NCBI GenBank assembly: GCA_930990065.1
Contig: CAKNOA010000003.1
Location: 21,022 to 85,021 of the forward strand
Length of the DNA stretch: 64,000 bases
DNA from: an uncultured Clostridia bacterium
GTDB taxonomy: Bacteria; Bacillota; Clostridia; Oscillospirales; Acutalibacteraceae
Direction: 5' to 3'
Shown here piece after piece: positions 23,377 through 31,456 of this stretch. Each line of letters starts with the position of its first letter. Within the stretch, counting starts at the first letter, position 1. The notes under the pieces are model-generated. The model saw nothing but the letters and a program-made list of their open reading frames with translations. It made no database searches and was not told where the DNA came from. Position numbers and translations under genes: made by a program.

Positions 23377-24669
23377 TTAATAATTCGAATTGCACCAGTT
23401 GATTTCGCCGAACTGGCAATACAGATACCCGTAGTCCGTATCCGTCTCATGGAAGACCGCAGCCCCCCAGGCACTCACCCCATTGTTATCGGTAAAATAC
23501 ACCCCATCCTCGTCGGATTCTTCGTCCAGAGAATAACCGTAACCCGCCGTTTGAATAGACTGGAACTGACCGCGGATCGAATCCAGCAGCGCGCTTTCAT
23601 CCCCATCACCGTAATTGATAAAGATCAATTCCCCGCCGATGAAGTAACCATTCCGGAAATAGGCATCTACCTGTACCACTTCATATCCATTCAGGTTCCG
23701 TCCGTCACTGACGGTACCGGTCAAATGGTCATCCGTTTCCCATGAACAGGTATAGCCCACATTTTCCAGCGCACTCTGCACATCGTCTTTGGTGCTGGTA
23801 TAATCGCACGGGAAGCCGATAAACGACTGGAAAATCGTTTCGGCATTGGAATCCTGCGGCACATCACTGGGGTCTCCCTGCGGCTGAGACGAAGGAGACG
23901 AAGGTGACGACGACGGCGTTTCGCTGCTTTCAGACGGTGTGTCCGAACTCTCCTCCGACGGCTGGCTGGACGGCGTACTGCTTTCCGACTGGCTACTGGG
24001 CAGAACCGGCGTTCCGGAACTGGATGAGCTGGACGAATCGTTCCCCGAAAGAGCCATAACCAAAATTGTCACCACGGCGGCAACTAAAACGACTGCCCCG
24101 GCTACAATCCCAATAATCACACCTTTGGAACCTTTTTTGCCGGGTTTAACCGGAGCCGGGCCAGGGGTATATCCGCCATTATTTTGGGGTGGATATCCAC
24201 CGGGGGCGCCATATCCGCCGTTATTCTGGGGAGCATACCCACCGGGAGTACCATACCCACCGTTATTCTGGGGAGGATACCCACCCGGGGCACCGTATCC
24301 ACCGTTATTCTGGGGCGGATACCCACCGGGGGCACCATACCCGTTATCGGGCTGATTGGGATACCCACTGGGAGGAATGTACCCGTCACTGGGGGGCACA
24401 TACCCATTGGGCATGCGATACCCATCGCCCGGGTCCGTATAGCCCGGGTCCGGTTCCGAATACGGCGAACCTTCTTCTCCGACTCCTGGTGCCTGATACG
24501 GATCAGCCCCATAGGAATCCGGACCCGGATATGTAGGTGCCTGATCCTGGGGTGTTACCGGTTCTTGCATGACCGGTTCGGTCACAGGCTCCTGTTTGAC
24601 CGGTTGACCGCATCCCGGACAAAACTTCGCCTGGTCCGAAATTTCTCTTCCACAATTCCCACAAAACAT
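23377..24669 (-). CDS. zinc-ribbon membrane protein with GYP repeats and extracellular domain
   Basis: A 430-residue protein in four parts: a zinc ribbon (1-21; CGNC and CPGC pairs); a Pro/Gly/Tyr-rich stretch (about 45-170) that includes four 14-residue repeats GYGAPGGYPPQNNG; one membrane helix (about 183-208); then a Ser/Pro/Glu linker (211-270) and a C-terminal domain (about 285-430) that appears to be extracytoplasmic. Zinc-ribbon plus single-helix plus exported domain is common in Clostridia, but the C-terminal domain is not one I recognise. The disordered cytoplasmic repeat may drive clustering or bind a partner (inference). The gene stands alone. Confidence 0.85.
   Translation of the reverse strand: MFCGNCGREISDQAKFCPGCGQPVKQEPVTEPVMQEPVTPQDQAPTYPGPDSYGADPYQAPGVGEEGSPYSEPDPGYTDPGDGYRMPNGYVPPSDGYIPPSGYPNQPDNGYGAPGGYPPQNNGGYGAPGGYPPQNNGGYGTPGGYAPQNNGGYGAPGGYPPQNNGGYTPGPAPVKPGKKGSKGVIIGIVAGAVVLVAAVVTILVMALSGNDSSSSSSSGTPVLPSSQSESSTPSSQPSEESSDTPSESSETPSSSPSSPSSQPQGDPSDVPQDSNAETIFQSFIGFPCDYTSTKDDVQSALENVGYTCSWETDDHLTGTVSDGRNLNGYEVVQVDAYFRNGYFIGGELIFINYGDGDESALLDSIRGQFQSIQTAGYGYSLDEESDEDGVYFTDNNGVSAWGAAVFHETDTDYGYLYCQFGEINWCNSNY
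24169..24342 (-). repeat. 42-bp tandem repeats coding for GYGAPGGYPPQNNG units
   Basis: About four in-frame 42-bp units inside the zinc-ribbon gene. The copies differ by single bases (Ala/Thr, Pro/Ala changes), so copy number may vary between strains. Confidence 0.85.
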
Positions 24670-24770
24670 ACTGCGTCCTCCTCTTCCTGCTGTGCATTCG
24701 CTCCGCAGGTTTTTTCATTTGTTTAAGGGGGGCCGGTTGTTTTCTTTGTCCAGCAACCAATGAACTCCCC

Positions 24771-26660
24771 TTACGCGTCCCCGCAGGGTTTGATATACAG
24801 GGCAAAACCGCCGTTTACATTCAAAGGCACAAACAGGCGGTCTCCCTTTTTCACCGTACGTTTTTCGATCCGAACCCGGTGCATATCGTGATGATGGTGA
24901 TATTCCCGCATGTTCGTATGATTCATCAGTTCGTCCACCAGCTTTTCATCGGCCGGGGGCATGCCGTTTTCGGCCACATCGAATGGACGGATATCCGTCA
25001 AATCATCGGCATACAGTTCGGTTTCATAGGTGACCCCGTCACAAAGGAAATCCAGTGTCAAATCGACATTGCGGGGTCTTCTGGCACAAATCGCGCCCAC
25101 AAACCATTCCTGGCCGCTGCGCCGCGCCATAGTCACGTAATTGCCCGGCGCGCCTTCCAACAAGCGGGTTTCGTCCCACGATGTTTTCACTTTTTCAAGG
25201 AACGGACGGCACGGATTCTTCAGAACATTCTCCGCCTTTTCCCCAATATGCAGAATATAGCTGGTAAAAATCACCGTCAGCGCCGTCTGGTGCGGATCGG
25301 TGGTACCGGTCAGGTAGCTATCATACGTAACCGGCGTGAAGTCCATGGGCCCCATCACATTGCGGGTAAACGGCAACGTGCAGTGATGGGCCGCATCCGG
25401 GCCGCCGGGCAGGAACGTGCTGTAGTTTTGCAGGTATTCCCCGCCCATGACCGCTTCATAGGTCATCACATGGGGCCAGCAGCGGCTGGTTCCCGAAGGT
25501 TTCATGCACCCGTGGAAATTCAGCATCAACCGGTATTTGGCTGCCAAGCGGGCCAGCATATCAAATTGCTGCACCCGTTCCTGGGAATCCGACTCGAAGA
25601 AATCGATTTTAATCCCCACAACGCCCCAACCAGCCCAGCGCTTCATTTTTTCTTCCGCTTCCTTGGGGTCACGCATCTGGGCGCTGTGTTCCCAGATCCA
25701 GATTTTCACGCCCTTTTTCTCGGCGTACTGCACCAGTTCGGGAATATCCACATGGCCGGGCCAACCGCCGTCATCCACGGAATATTCAAACCCCATAGCC
25801 GCCGCATAATCCACATAGTCCCGCTGCCGCTGTGGATCAGCGGGGGAATGGTTTTCCGTCATCCAGCTCCAGGCACAGCGGCCGGGTTTGATAAAGGACG
25901 GATCATCCACAATCGACGGCGGATTCAGGTTTTCCAGCACGTTGCTCTCGACAATATCATCCAGCGTACCGGTCAGCACCACCCGCCACGGTGTGGTGAG
26001 CGGTAACACCCCTGTTATATCGGTGAGTTTATCGGGGGATTTTTTCGTCATGAGCAAACGGGGCATTTCCCGGCTGCTCAAAAGGTTCGACCCGCCGTAA
26101 TCGCCAAACACCGCCGCTTCGGCATATAACGCCCAGGCGCCTCCACCCAATTCACACAGCATGGGGAAGGCATAGCGGTTTTGGTACAGATCTTCCACGG
26201 GGATAGGGTGGTAGTGATCTTCATACGACATCAGGTGTCTCATGCCATAGATAGTCCGGGCTTCCTCCGGCATGCAGAAACCACACACTTCGTCGGTAAC
26301 AGCTACGTTGCCTTCGCCCAAAAGCCGCAGGCGGAACGCGGCACCGTCATCATAGGCACGCCCCTGTACCAGCAATTCCTGCCCATCTTTTTCAAACAGC
26401 AGGTCGATGGTCCGGCACTGGTCCTTGCACACCGCCTTTTTAAAGGCCGGCAGCGAGTACGTTTCATCAATGGCACCGCGGGTTTCCTTTTTCAGCGTAA
26501 GGCCTTGGGTCCAGTCGGTCTGGCGGGTTTTCAGGCCGATAGGAGCCACTGCCGCTGCGCAGCGGGATCCGGCTTCGACCCGGTAAAAGAGTTTTCCTTC
26601 CTGCAGAAGGAACGTAAGTGTGGTTTTTCCCCCAGGGGAATGCAGAGCAAAAATGGACAT
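24771..26660 (-). CDS. glycoside hydrolase family 97 alpha-glycosidase
   Basis: A 629-residue enzyme with the GH97 layout: N-terminal beta-domain (1-about 245), TIM barrel (about 250-530) and C-terminal beta-domain. Landmarks: VDDGGWPGHVDIPELVQYAE, VKIWIWEHSAQMRD, VVGIKIDFFESDSQERVQ, LMLNFHGCMKPSGTSRCWP and TYEAVMGGEYLQN. GH97 has inverting alpha-glucosidases (SusB type) and retaining alpha-galactosidases; the Asp in KIDFF at the barrel strand suggests the retaining type, with Glu of YEAVMGGE as acid/base. No signal peptide is visible, so it probably acts on imported oligosaccharides in the cytoplasm. It stands alone, without transporter genes. Confidence 0.9.
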   Translation of the reverse strand: MSIFALHSPGGKTTLTFLLQEGKLFYRVEAGSRCAAAVAPIGLKTRQTDWTQGLTLKKETRGAIDETYSLPAFKKAVCKDQCRTIDLLFEKDGQELLVQGRAYDDGAAFRLRLLGEGNVAVTDEVCGFCMPEEARTIYGMRHLMSYEDHYHPIPVEDLYQNRYAFPMLCELGGGAWALYAEAAVFGDYGGSNLLSSREMPRLLMTKKSPDKLTDITGVLPLTTPWRVVLTGTLDDIVESNVLENLNPPSIVDDPSFIKPGRCAWSWMTENHSPADPQRQRDYVDYAAAMGFEYSVDDGGWPGHVDIPELVQYAEKKGVKIWIWEHSAQMRDPKEAEEKMKRWAGWGVVGIKIDFFESDSQERVQQFDMLARLAAKYRLMLNFHGCMKPSGTSRCWPHVMTYEAVMGGEYLQNYSTFLPGGPDAAHHCTLPFTRNVMGPMDFTPVTYDSYLTGTTDPHQTALTVIFTSYILHIGEKAENVLKNPCRPFLEKVKTSWDETRLLEGAPGNYVTMARRSGQEWFVGAICARRPRNVDLTLDFLCDGVTYETELYADDLTDIRPFDVAENGMPPADEKLVDELMNHTNMREYHHHHDMHRVRIEKRTVKKGDRLFVPLNVNGGFALYIKPCGDA

Positions 26661-26687
26661 ACGATTTTGTTGTCTCCTTCCTGTTTG

Positions 26688-26722
26688 ATAAAAGGCCGCT
26701 ATTTTGGGGGCCTTTTATTCTA
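26688..26722 (-). terminator. terminator of the E2-like acyltransferase gene
   Basis: Arms ATAAAAGGCC (26688-26697) and GGCCTTTTAT (26709-26718); on the minus strand the stem ends in TTTTATC. Confidence 0.65.
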
Positions 26723-26762
26723 TAGCAAAGCCCCTTTTGGCTTTGGCTTCCCTTTTTGCGCG

Positions 26763-27656
26763 TTAATCCACGTCTTCTTCAATCTTATCCAGCGGTTCTT
26801 CCAGCAAGGCCGGGTTGCGCAGGAACCGGCGCAGCAGTTTAAATGCCCGGGCAAAGTATAGCCCATCGCAGAACCGTTCATCGGTTACAACGCCCAGCCC
26901 CACCTGTTTCATCGAAATAATCTCGCCGTTTTCATCCACCATGGGTTTTTCCCGTTCTTTCCCCATGGCAATAAATAGCCCGGTGGTGCCGAACTCATAG
27001 ACATGGTGGTAAATCTGGTTAATCCCCAGGCTCTTCATATTGGTAATAAAGCAAGAGGTATGGAACGGGCTGGCCTCGATCACCGACTTGGGCATCATGT
27101 TGTGCCTGTCCATCCACATCAGAGAATTCACCGCCGTGCGAATAATCGGCGACGGCAGGTTCATAATCTTTTCGGCCAGCTGGTCGGTGGAATTGGAATC
27201 GGTCTTTTTCTTCGTTTCCGCTAAAATAGCGTCCTGCACCTTTTGGGCAATTTCCGACAGTGTTTCGGTGCCTTCAAAAGTCAACTTGATGGTCGTGCCG
27301 GCGCTGTCGTCCCGCAAAGTCTGATGTACCACGAAGCAAATGCGGATATGGTTGCGGGCGTACACACGCCCGCGCATAACAAAGCGGTTCAGCTGCGGTT
27401 TTAATGCGATCAGGCGCACCATACTGGCCACCAGAATTTGCAGATAGGTGTAGGTTTTATCCTGCTTTTTCTGTTCTTCTATATAGGCATCCATTCCTTC
27501 ACAAGGAATGTTTTCGGTAAAATAGTTCATGGAGTCCGTGCGGGTTTTCATAATGTAGGGTACAATTTTCTGAAACGGGTCAATCTGTGTCACCACACGT
27601 CCATCGGAACGTTTACTAAACAAAATAGATTCCTCCTTTTTTGACAATATACCCAT
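26763..27656 (-). CDS. E2-type acyltransferase-like protein lacking the catalytic His
   Basis: A 297-residue protein of the chloramphenicol acetyltransferase/2-oxoacid dehydrogenase E2 fold. There is no lipoyl or peripheral-binding domain, only the catalytic-type domain (KTYTYLQILVASMVRLIAL, HTSCFITNMKSLGI, FIAMGKEREKP). Active enzymes have a C-terminal HxxxDG motif (DHRVVDG); here the matching stretch is VVTDERFCDGLYFARAF, so the His is Glu while Asp-Gly remain. The protein may therefore be structural, regulatory or use a different chemistry. No E1 or E3 gene is nearby. Relatives in gut Clostridia are usually labelled 2-oxoacid dehydrogenase subunits. Confidence 0.8.
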   Translation of the reverse strand: MGILSKKEESILFSKRSDGRVVTQIDPFQKIVPYIMKTRTDSMNYFTENIPCEGMDAYIEEQKKQDKTYTYLQILVASMVRLIALKPQLNRFVMRGRVYARNHIRICFVVHQTLRDDSAGTTIKLTFEGTETLSEIAQKVQDAILAETKKKTDSNSTDQLAEKIMNLPSPIIRTAVNSLMWMDRHNMMPKSVIEASPFHTSCFITNMKSLGINQIYHHVYEFGTTGLFIAMGKEREKPMVDENGEIISMKQVGLGVVTDERFCDGLYFARAFKLLRRFLRNPALLEEPLDKIEEDVD

Positions 27657-27749
27657 TTTATTTTACTACACACCTCTGCCTTTGTGCAAGCCCTTTATAC
27701 ACTTCCACCAAAGGGGCCGCCCCTTTCGGAGACTCTTTTTTGCCATCTG

Positions 27750-27833
27750 TTACCGGTCACGATGAATCTGAATTAAACACATAATCAAAATGCCAATGGC
27801 ACACCCGGCCCATAGCCCCACCAAAAAAATCAT
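27750..27833 (-). CDS. 27-residue single-helix membrane peptide (DUF3789-like)
   Basis: Small ORF starting at ATG 27833 with a strong GGGAGGGGG site 6 bp ahead. The product begins MIFLVGLWAGCAIGILIM and ends IQIHRDR: one membrane helix and a basic tail. Its start, MIF-x-GLxxG, matches the short DUF3789 family of Firmicutes. Role unknown. It lies alone between divergently placed genes; a GC-rich inverted repeat (27710-27728) follows the stop. Confidence 0.65.
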   Translation of the reverse strand: MIFLVGLWAGCAIGILIMCLIQIHRDR

Positions 27834-27990
27834 GGCGTTCCCCCTCCCTTTTTCCATTCTATTCCGGTAAAGGAAATTTTACCCACTTTTCCAGGGTTTT
27901 TGGGGGTGAAATTAGCCCTCATCTTCGCATTTTCCGCAAAAGATGGTATACTGTTGGTAATTTCCGAAGGAGGAAGGAGTGTTTTTCATC

Positions 27991-29949
27991 ATGGCCAACC
28001 ATCCCTTTGACAGTCTGTATCAGGATTTTTTCGGTGAACCGCCGAAAAAAAGTGACAAATCTTCTGGTTCCCGGACCCCTAGTCAAACAGCCCTGGACCG
28101 GCAGCTGGAAGAACTCGCTTCCCTGCAAGCGGACCTGCAAAAACGGCTGAAAGATGATGGAGTTTCTTTATCGGAATGTGAGCGACCGGCGACCCCCAAA
28201 TCCGCTTCGTTTGACGGGGTACTGGAGGAAGTGGGCACCACCGTTTGGGGACAGGACGACTTTCTCCGAGCACTTCTTCAGGCATTCCGCCGTCCGTTTT
28301 TGCTCACGCCTCCCGCTGATGGTCCTAAAAACACCCTGCTCCTGTCGGGCGGCGCAAATACCGGCCGCCACTATGCGCTGCAAACCCTGTGCACCTGTCT
28401 CTATAAACGGGGATTATTGCCGAACGATACCATAACCGTCATGGATCTTTCGCTGTACCCTACCCCGGCGGAAGAGACCGTTTTTTACCAGGACGTATAT
28501 GCCGCTTTGAAAAGCCCTTCGTGTGTGCTTTTATGGGAACACGAAGACGCTTGCGCTCCGTTGTGCCTCAGGGTCATTCGTGACCTGGTGATGCAGGGGC
28601 ATTACCAGCTGCCGGCCCGGTATGTGGAACAAAAAGGGCTGCTGGTAGCAGCCGGCACGGCGCTCGCGCCCACCACGGTTTCGTGTTTGCGCGCGGGGGA
28701 TAAATACTTTGTCTTTTTCAGCGAAAAAGGCCCCGATTCTTTGGCGGCCCGCTTCGGTGCCCCGTTTATGGCCCATGTGACCGATTGCTGCCAGACCCAG
28801 CCCCTTTCCCCCGAAGCCCGGCAGAAGATTGTAAAGCGGGAACTGACCAACCTAATAAAAAAAGCACGCAATACCCTGCGTCTGACCCTTACTTGGGAAC
28901 CGGAAGTTGCTGCCGCCTGGGGCGCCCGCTACCGGGAAGCGAGCGGAGCGGAGGAACTTTTGCAAGTAGGGCAGGACCTATTCCTCGCACTGGGCGAATA
29001 CTGCCTGAAACAGGAAACCCTTCCGGATAAGCCCTTGACCCTTTCAGTCAAAGATGATGTCTGGATGGCCGCTTGGCCCGATGGGAAACCGTTTACCCTG
29101 TTGTCGCCGCTATCGGATACACCCAACAGCCACTTAGACCAGATCGAACGGGAATGGCAGCGCATGATCGGGCTGCAAAACGTGAAACAGACCATTCACG
29201 AGCTGCAGGAACTGTTTACCGTACAGCAACGCCGCCGGAAGGAAGGGCTAAAAGCCGAACCTCCTTCCATGCATATGATTTTCACCGGCAACCCCGGCAC
29301 CGGCAAAACCACGGTGGCCCGGCTAACCGGCCAATATTTAAAAGCCATTGGCGCCTTGTCGGGCGGCCAGCTGATCGAAGTCAGCCGGGCCGATTTGGTG
29401 GGCCGGTACGTGGGGCACACGGCGCCCCTTGTCAACACGGTATTGCGTTCGGCCCTGGGCGGGGTGCTGTTCATTGACGAAGCGTATTCCCTGTGCCGGG
29501 GGGACGATGACTCCTTCGGACTGGAAGCGGTGGATACACTGGTCAAAGGCATGGAAGACCACCGGCAGGAACTGATTGTCATTCTGGCCGGTTACACCAA
29601 AGAAATGGACGAGTTTCTGCGTTCCAACTCGGGGCTGGCATCCCGGTTCCCCCACCGCATCGAGTTTCCCGACTACACCGGGGACGAATTGTGGCAAATT
29701 GCCTGTTTGCAAGCCGAACAGAAGGGGTATCAGATCGACCCCCGCTGCCGGGAAAAGCTGGTACCGTATTTTACAGCGGTCCAGGCCCACAGCGCCCGCA
29801 CCGGCGGCAACGGGCGGTTGGCCCGCAATGTGGTGGAAGCGGCTATTACCCGCCAGGCTGGCCGGTTGATCCGCGACCCAAAGGCCAATTTGTCGGAACT
29901 TGTCCCGGAGGATTTCGCTCTGTCAAGTGATGGCGAATTTTCTAAATAA
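27991..29949 (+). CDS. tandem AAA protein: degenerate ClpB-like domain fused to CbbX/SpoVK-like ATPase
   Basis: A 652-residue protein. The second AAA domain (about 395-645) is intact and of the CbbX/SpoVK/stage V type: Walker A TGNPGTGKTTVARL near 432-445, Walker B GVLFIDEAYSL, sensor 1 ILAGYTKEMDEFL, and SNSGLASRFPHRIEF with the arginine finger. The N-terminal half (about 60-340) has the layout of a ClpB/ClpA-type AAA domain (LEEVGTTVWGQDDFLRAL), but its Walker A is GGANTGRHY and its Walker B is VLLWEHEDA, so nucleotide turnover there is unlikely. Start ATG 27991 follows AGGAGGAAGGAG; GTG 27979 is an alternative. Role unknown; remodelling of a partner complex is likely. Confidence 0.88.
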   Translation: MANHPFDSLYQDFFGEPPKKSDKSSGSRTPSQTALDRQLEELASLQADLQKRLKDDGVSLSECERPATPKSASFDGVLEEVGTTVWGQDDFLRALLQAFRRPFLLTPPADGPKNTLLLSGGANTGRHYALQTLCTCLYKRGLLPNDTITVMDLSLYPTPAEETVFYQDVYAALKSPSCVLLWEHEDACAPLCLRVIRDLVMQGHYQLPARYVEQKGLLVAAGTALAPTTVSCLRAGDKYFVFFSEKGPDSLAARFGAPFMAHVTDCCQTQPLSPEARQKIVKRELTNLIKKARNTLRLTLTWEPEVAAAWGARYREASGAEELLQVGQDLFLALGEYCLKQETLPDKPLTLSVKDDVWMAAWPDGKPFTLLSPLSDTPNSHLDQIEREWQRMIGLQNVKQTIHELQELFTVQQRRRKEGLKAEPPSMHMIFTGNPGTGKTTVARLTGQYLKAIGALSGGQLIEVSRADLVGRYVGHTAPLVNTVLRSALGGVLFIDEAYSLCRGDDDSFGLEAVDTLVKGMEDHRQELIVILAGYTKEMDEFLRSNSGLASRFPHRIEFPDYTGDELWQIACLQAEQKGYQIDPRCREKLVPYFTAVQAHSARTGGNGRLARNVVEAAITRQAGRLIRDPKANLSELVPEDFALSSDGEFSK

Positions 29950-30018
29950 CGAATAAATCCTCCGGTAGGAATATCGGCCGCTTTCCCATCATTTTACCTA
30001 AAGAAAGGAGCCAAGAAC

Positions 30019-30834
30019 ATGGACCAAGAAGCCGTAAAACAATACTATGATGAAAACGCCCACATGGAATGGGATCGTTTAAACAAGCATCCGTTCGAAT
30101 TTATTTTTACGACTTATCGCATGGATGCTTATATTGCACCCGGTGACAAAATTCTGGATATTGGGGGCGGGCCTGGCCGGTATTCCATCTATTATGCCAA
30201 GAAAAATTGCGACGTCACGCTTGTCGACTTATCCCCCGGCAACATTGCTTTGGCCAAAGAAAAAGCCGCAGAAAATGGGGTCACAATTCAAATGAAAGTG
30301 GGAGATTGCCTCGATCTTGATTCCATGGATTTGGGAATGTATGACCATGTGTTTTTGATGGGACCGCTTTACCACCTGACAGAAGAAGCCGACCGAAAGA
30401 AAGCCGTTCAGCTCGCTTTACAACATGTAAAACCCGGGGGCAATTTTTACGGCTCCTTCATCTTGGATTTTGCCGGCTTGATTTACGATTTAAAAAACGG
30501 CCCTGGTTATTTAACGGAGGACGTAAAAAACTCCTTAATTGCCCAACTGCTGGATTCCATTACCAACCGGACCTCTTACACCGGACCGGCTTTTACATCC
30601 GTGTGTTTTATAAACCAACACCAAATTGAACCGTTCATGAAGCCGTTTGGGCTGGAAAAGCTACACCTTTTTGGGCAGGAAGGAATTTTGGCTTTAAATG
30701 AAAATCAACTGAAAACCTTTCCTAAAGAGGAATATGACCTGTGGATTGAACTGGGCAAAAAACTTCTGGATCTCCCCGAGTTTCTGGCCTTTTCGGAACA
30801 CGCTATGTATATAGGACGTAAGCCTGAAACGTGA
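30019..30834 (+). CDS. class I SAM-dependent methyltransferase
   Basis: A 271-residue Rossmann-fold methyltransferase. Motif I is KILDIGGGPGRYSIYYA, motif II VTLVDLSPGNIALAKEKA, motif IV YDHVFLMGPLYHL, and motif V HVKPGGNFYGSF. The substrate is probably a small molecule and is not identifiable. The gene is clearly more AT-rich and uses more AAA, TTT and ATT codons than its neighbours, which suggests more recent transfer. AAAGGAG lies 9 bp before the ATG, and a strong terminator follows, so it is a single-gene unit. Confidence 0.9.
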   Translation: MDQEAVKQYYDENAHMEWDRLNKHPFEFIFTTYRMDAYIAPGDKILDIGGGPGRYSIYYAKKNCDVTLVDLSPGNIALAKEKAAENGVTIQMKVGDCLDLDSMDLGMYDHVFLMGPLYHLTEEADRKKAVQLALQHVKPGGNFYGSFILDFAGLIYDLKNGPGYLTEDVKNSLIAQLLDSITNRTSYTGPAFTSVCFINQHQIEPFMKPFGLEKLHLFGQEGILALNENQLKTFPKEEYDLWIELGKKLLDLPEFLAFSEHAMYIGRKPET

Positions 30835-30891
30835 GCCCTCTATTCGGCACCTTACTTACCGTCCACGGATACAGGAATTTTGCTGGATAAC

Positions 30892-30934
30892 AAAAAAGGG
30901 TACCGCTTTTAAAAAGCGGTACCTTTTTTGTTTT
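30892..30934. terminator. bidirectional terminator
   Basis: Perfect stem (30892-30928; AAAAAAGGTACCGC-type arms, interrupted by one G) followed by T-rich sequence on both strands; shared by the methyltransferase and the convergent acetyltransferase. Confidence 0.9.
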
Positions 30935-30940
30935 ATCCGA

Positions 30941-31432
30941 TCACGATATGTTTCGTTCCCGCAAGAAATACGGTCCCTTTTCTTCCACAAAAAGAAAGCC
31001 GTTTTTCTGCCAAAAGGCGTTACTCTGGGGATTTTCCCGGTCGGTTGCCAGCCGCACCCGGCGGTACCCCCACTGGGCAAGGCCGGTGCATACTTCTCCA
31101 ATGATCCCGGAGCCTATCCCCTTCCCCTGGCACTTTGCTTCCATCATAAAAAAGCCAATAAAGGCTGTATCGGGTTGCGGATACCCGAGAACCAGATCCA
31201 TGACAGCTATGGGCTGTTCCTCCGAAAAGAACCCGATGTAATATTTATCGTCTTTCGTTTTCCCGGGGGGCAGAACTTGTTGATCCTCCTTCAGGTCTTC
31301 GACTGTGACAAACGGCGGATGATACCGGTAAAAAAGCGGGTTGCCCCGGCACAGCTCATAAAGCCACGGGATATCGGTTTCGTCCAGCCTGCGCACCGAA
31401 AAGGTAGTCGATAATGACGAAATATCCGGCAC
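30941..31432 (-). CDS. GNAT family N-acetyltransferase
   Basis: A 163-residue acetyl-CoA-dependent acetyltransferase. The acetyl-CoA loop is in CQGKGIGSGIIGEVCTGL (Q/R-x-x-G-x-G/A pattern), preceded by the strand PDTAFIGFFMMEAK and followed by VRLATDRENPQSNAFWQKNG, the classic motif B. It begins with GTG 31432 behind GGGG at 6 bp. It lies 24 bp after dusB and is probably the last gene of the polA operon, just before the shared terminator. Substrate not identifiable. Confidence 0.88.
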   Translation of the reverse strand: MPDISSLSTTFSVRRLDETDIPWLYELCRGNPLFYRYHPPFVTVEDLKEDQQVLPPGKTKDDKYYIGFFSEEQPIAVMDLVLGYPQPDTAFIGFFMMEAKCQGKGIGSGIIGEVCTGLAQWGYRRVRLATDRENPQSNAFWQKNGFLFVEEKGPYFLRERNIS

Positions 31433-31456
31433 TCTGTCCCCTACCTTTCCTACTTT

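Noticed and set aside
21351..23474. 707-residue minus-strand reading frame joined to the response regulator
   Set aside because: Its first ~480 codons are antisense to gldA, which has a perfect promoter and clear protein motifs; the response regulator starts at ATG 22016 with a good ribosome site.
24169..24342. Regular repeats that might look like a CRISPR array
   Set aside because: The 42-bp units are contiguous, in frame, encode GYGAPGGYPPQNNG, and have no spacers or cas genes.
27710..27740. GC-rich inverted repeat near the small membrane peptide as a terminator
   Set aside because: The stem is good, but on the minus strand no T run follows, and on the plus strand no gene precedes it.
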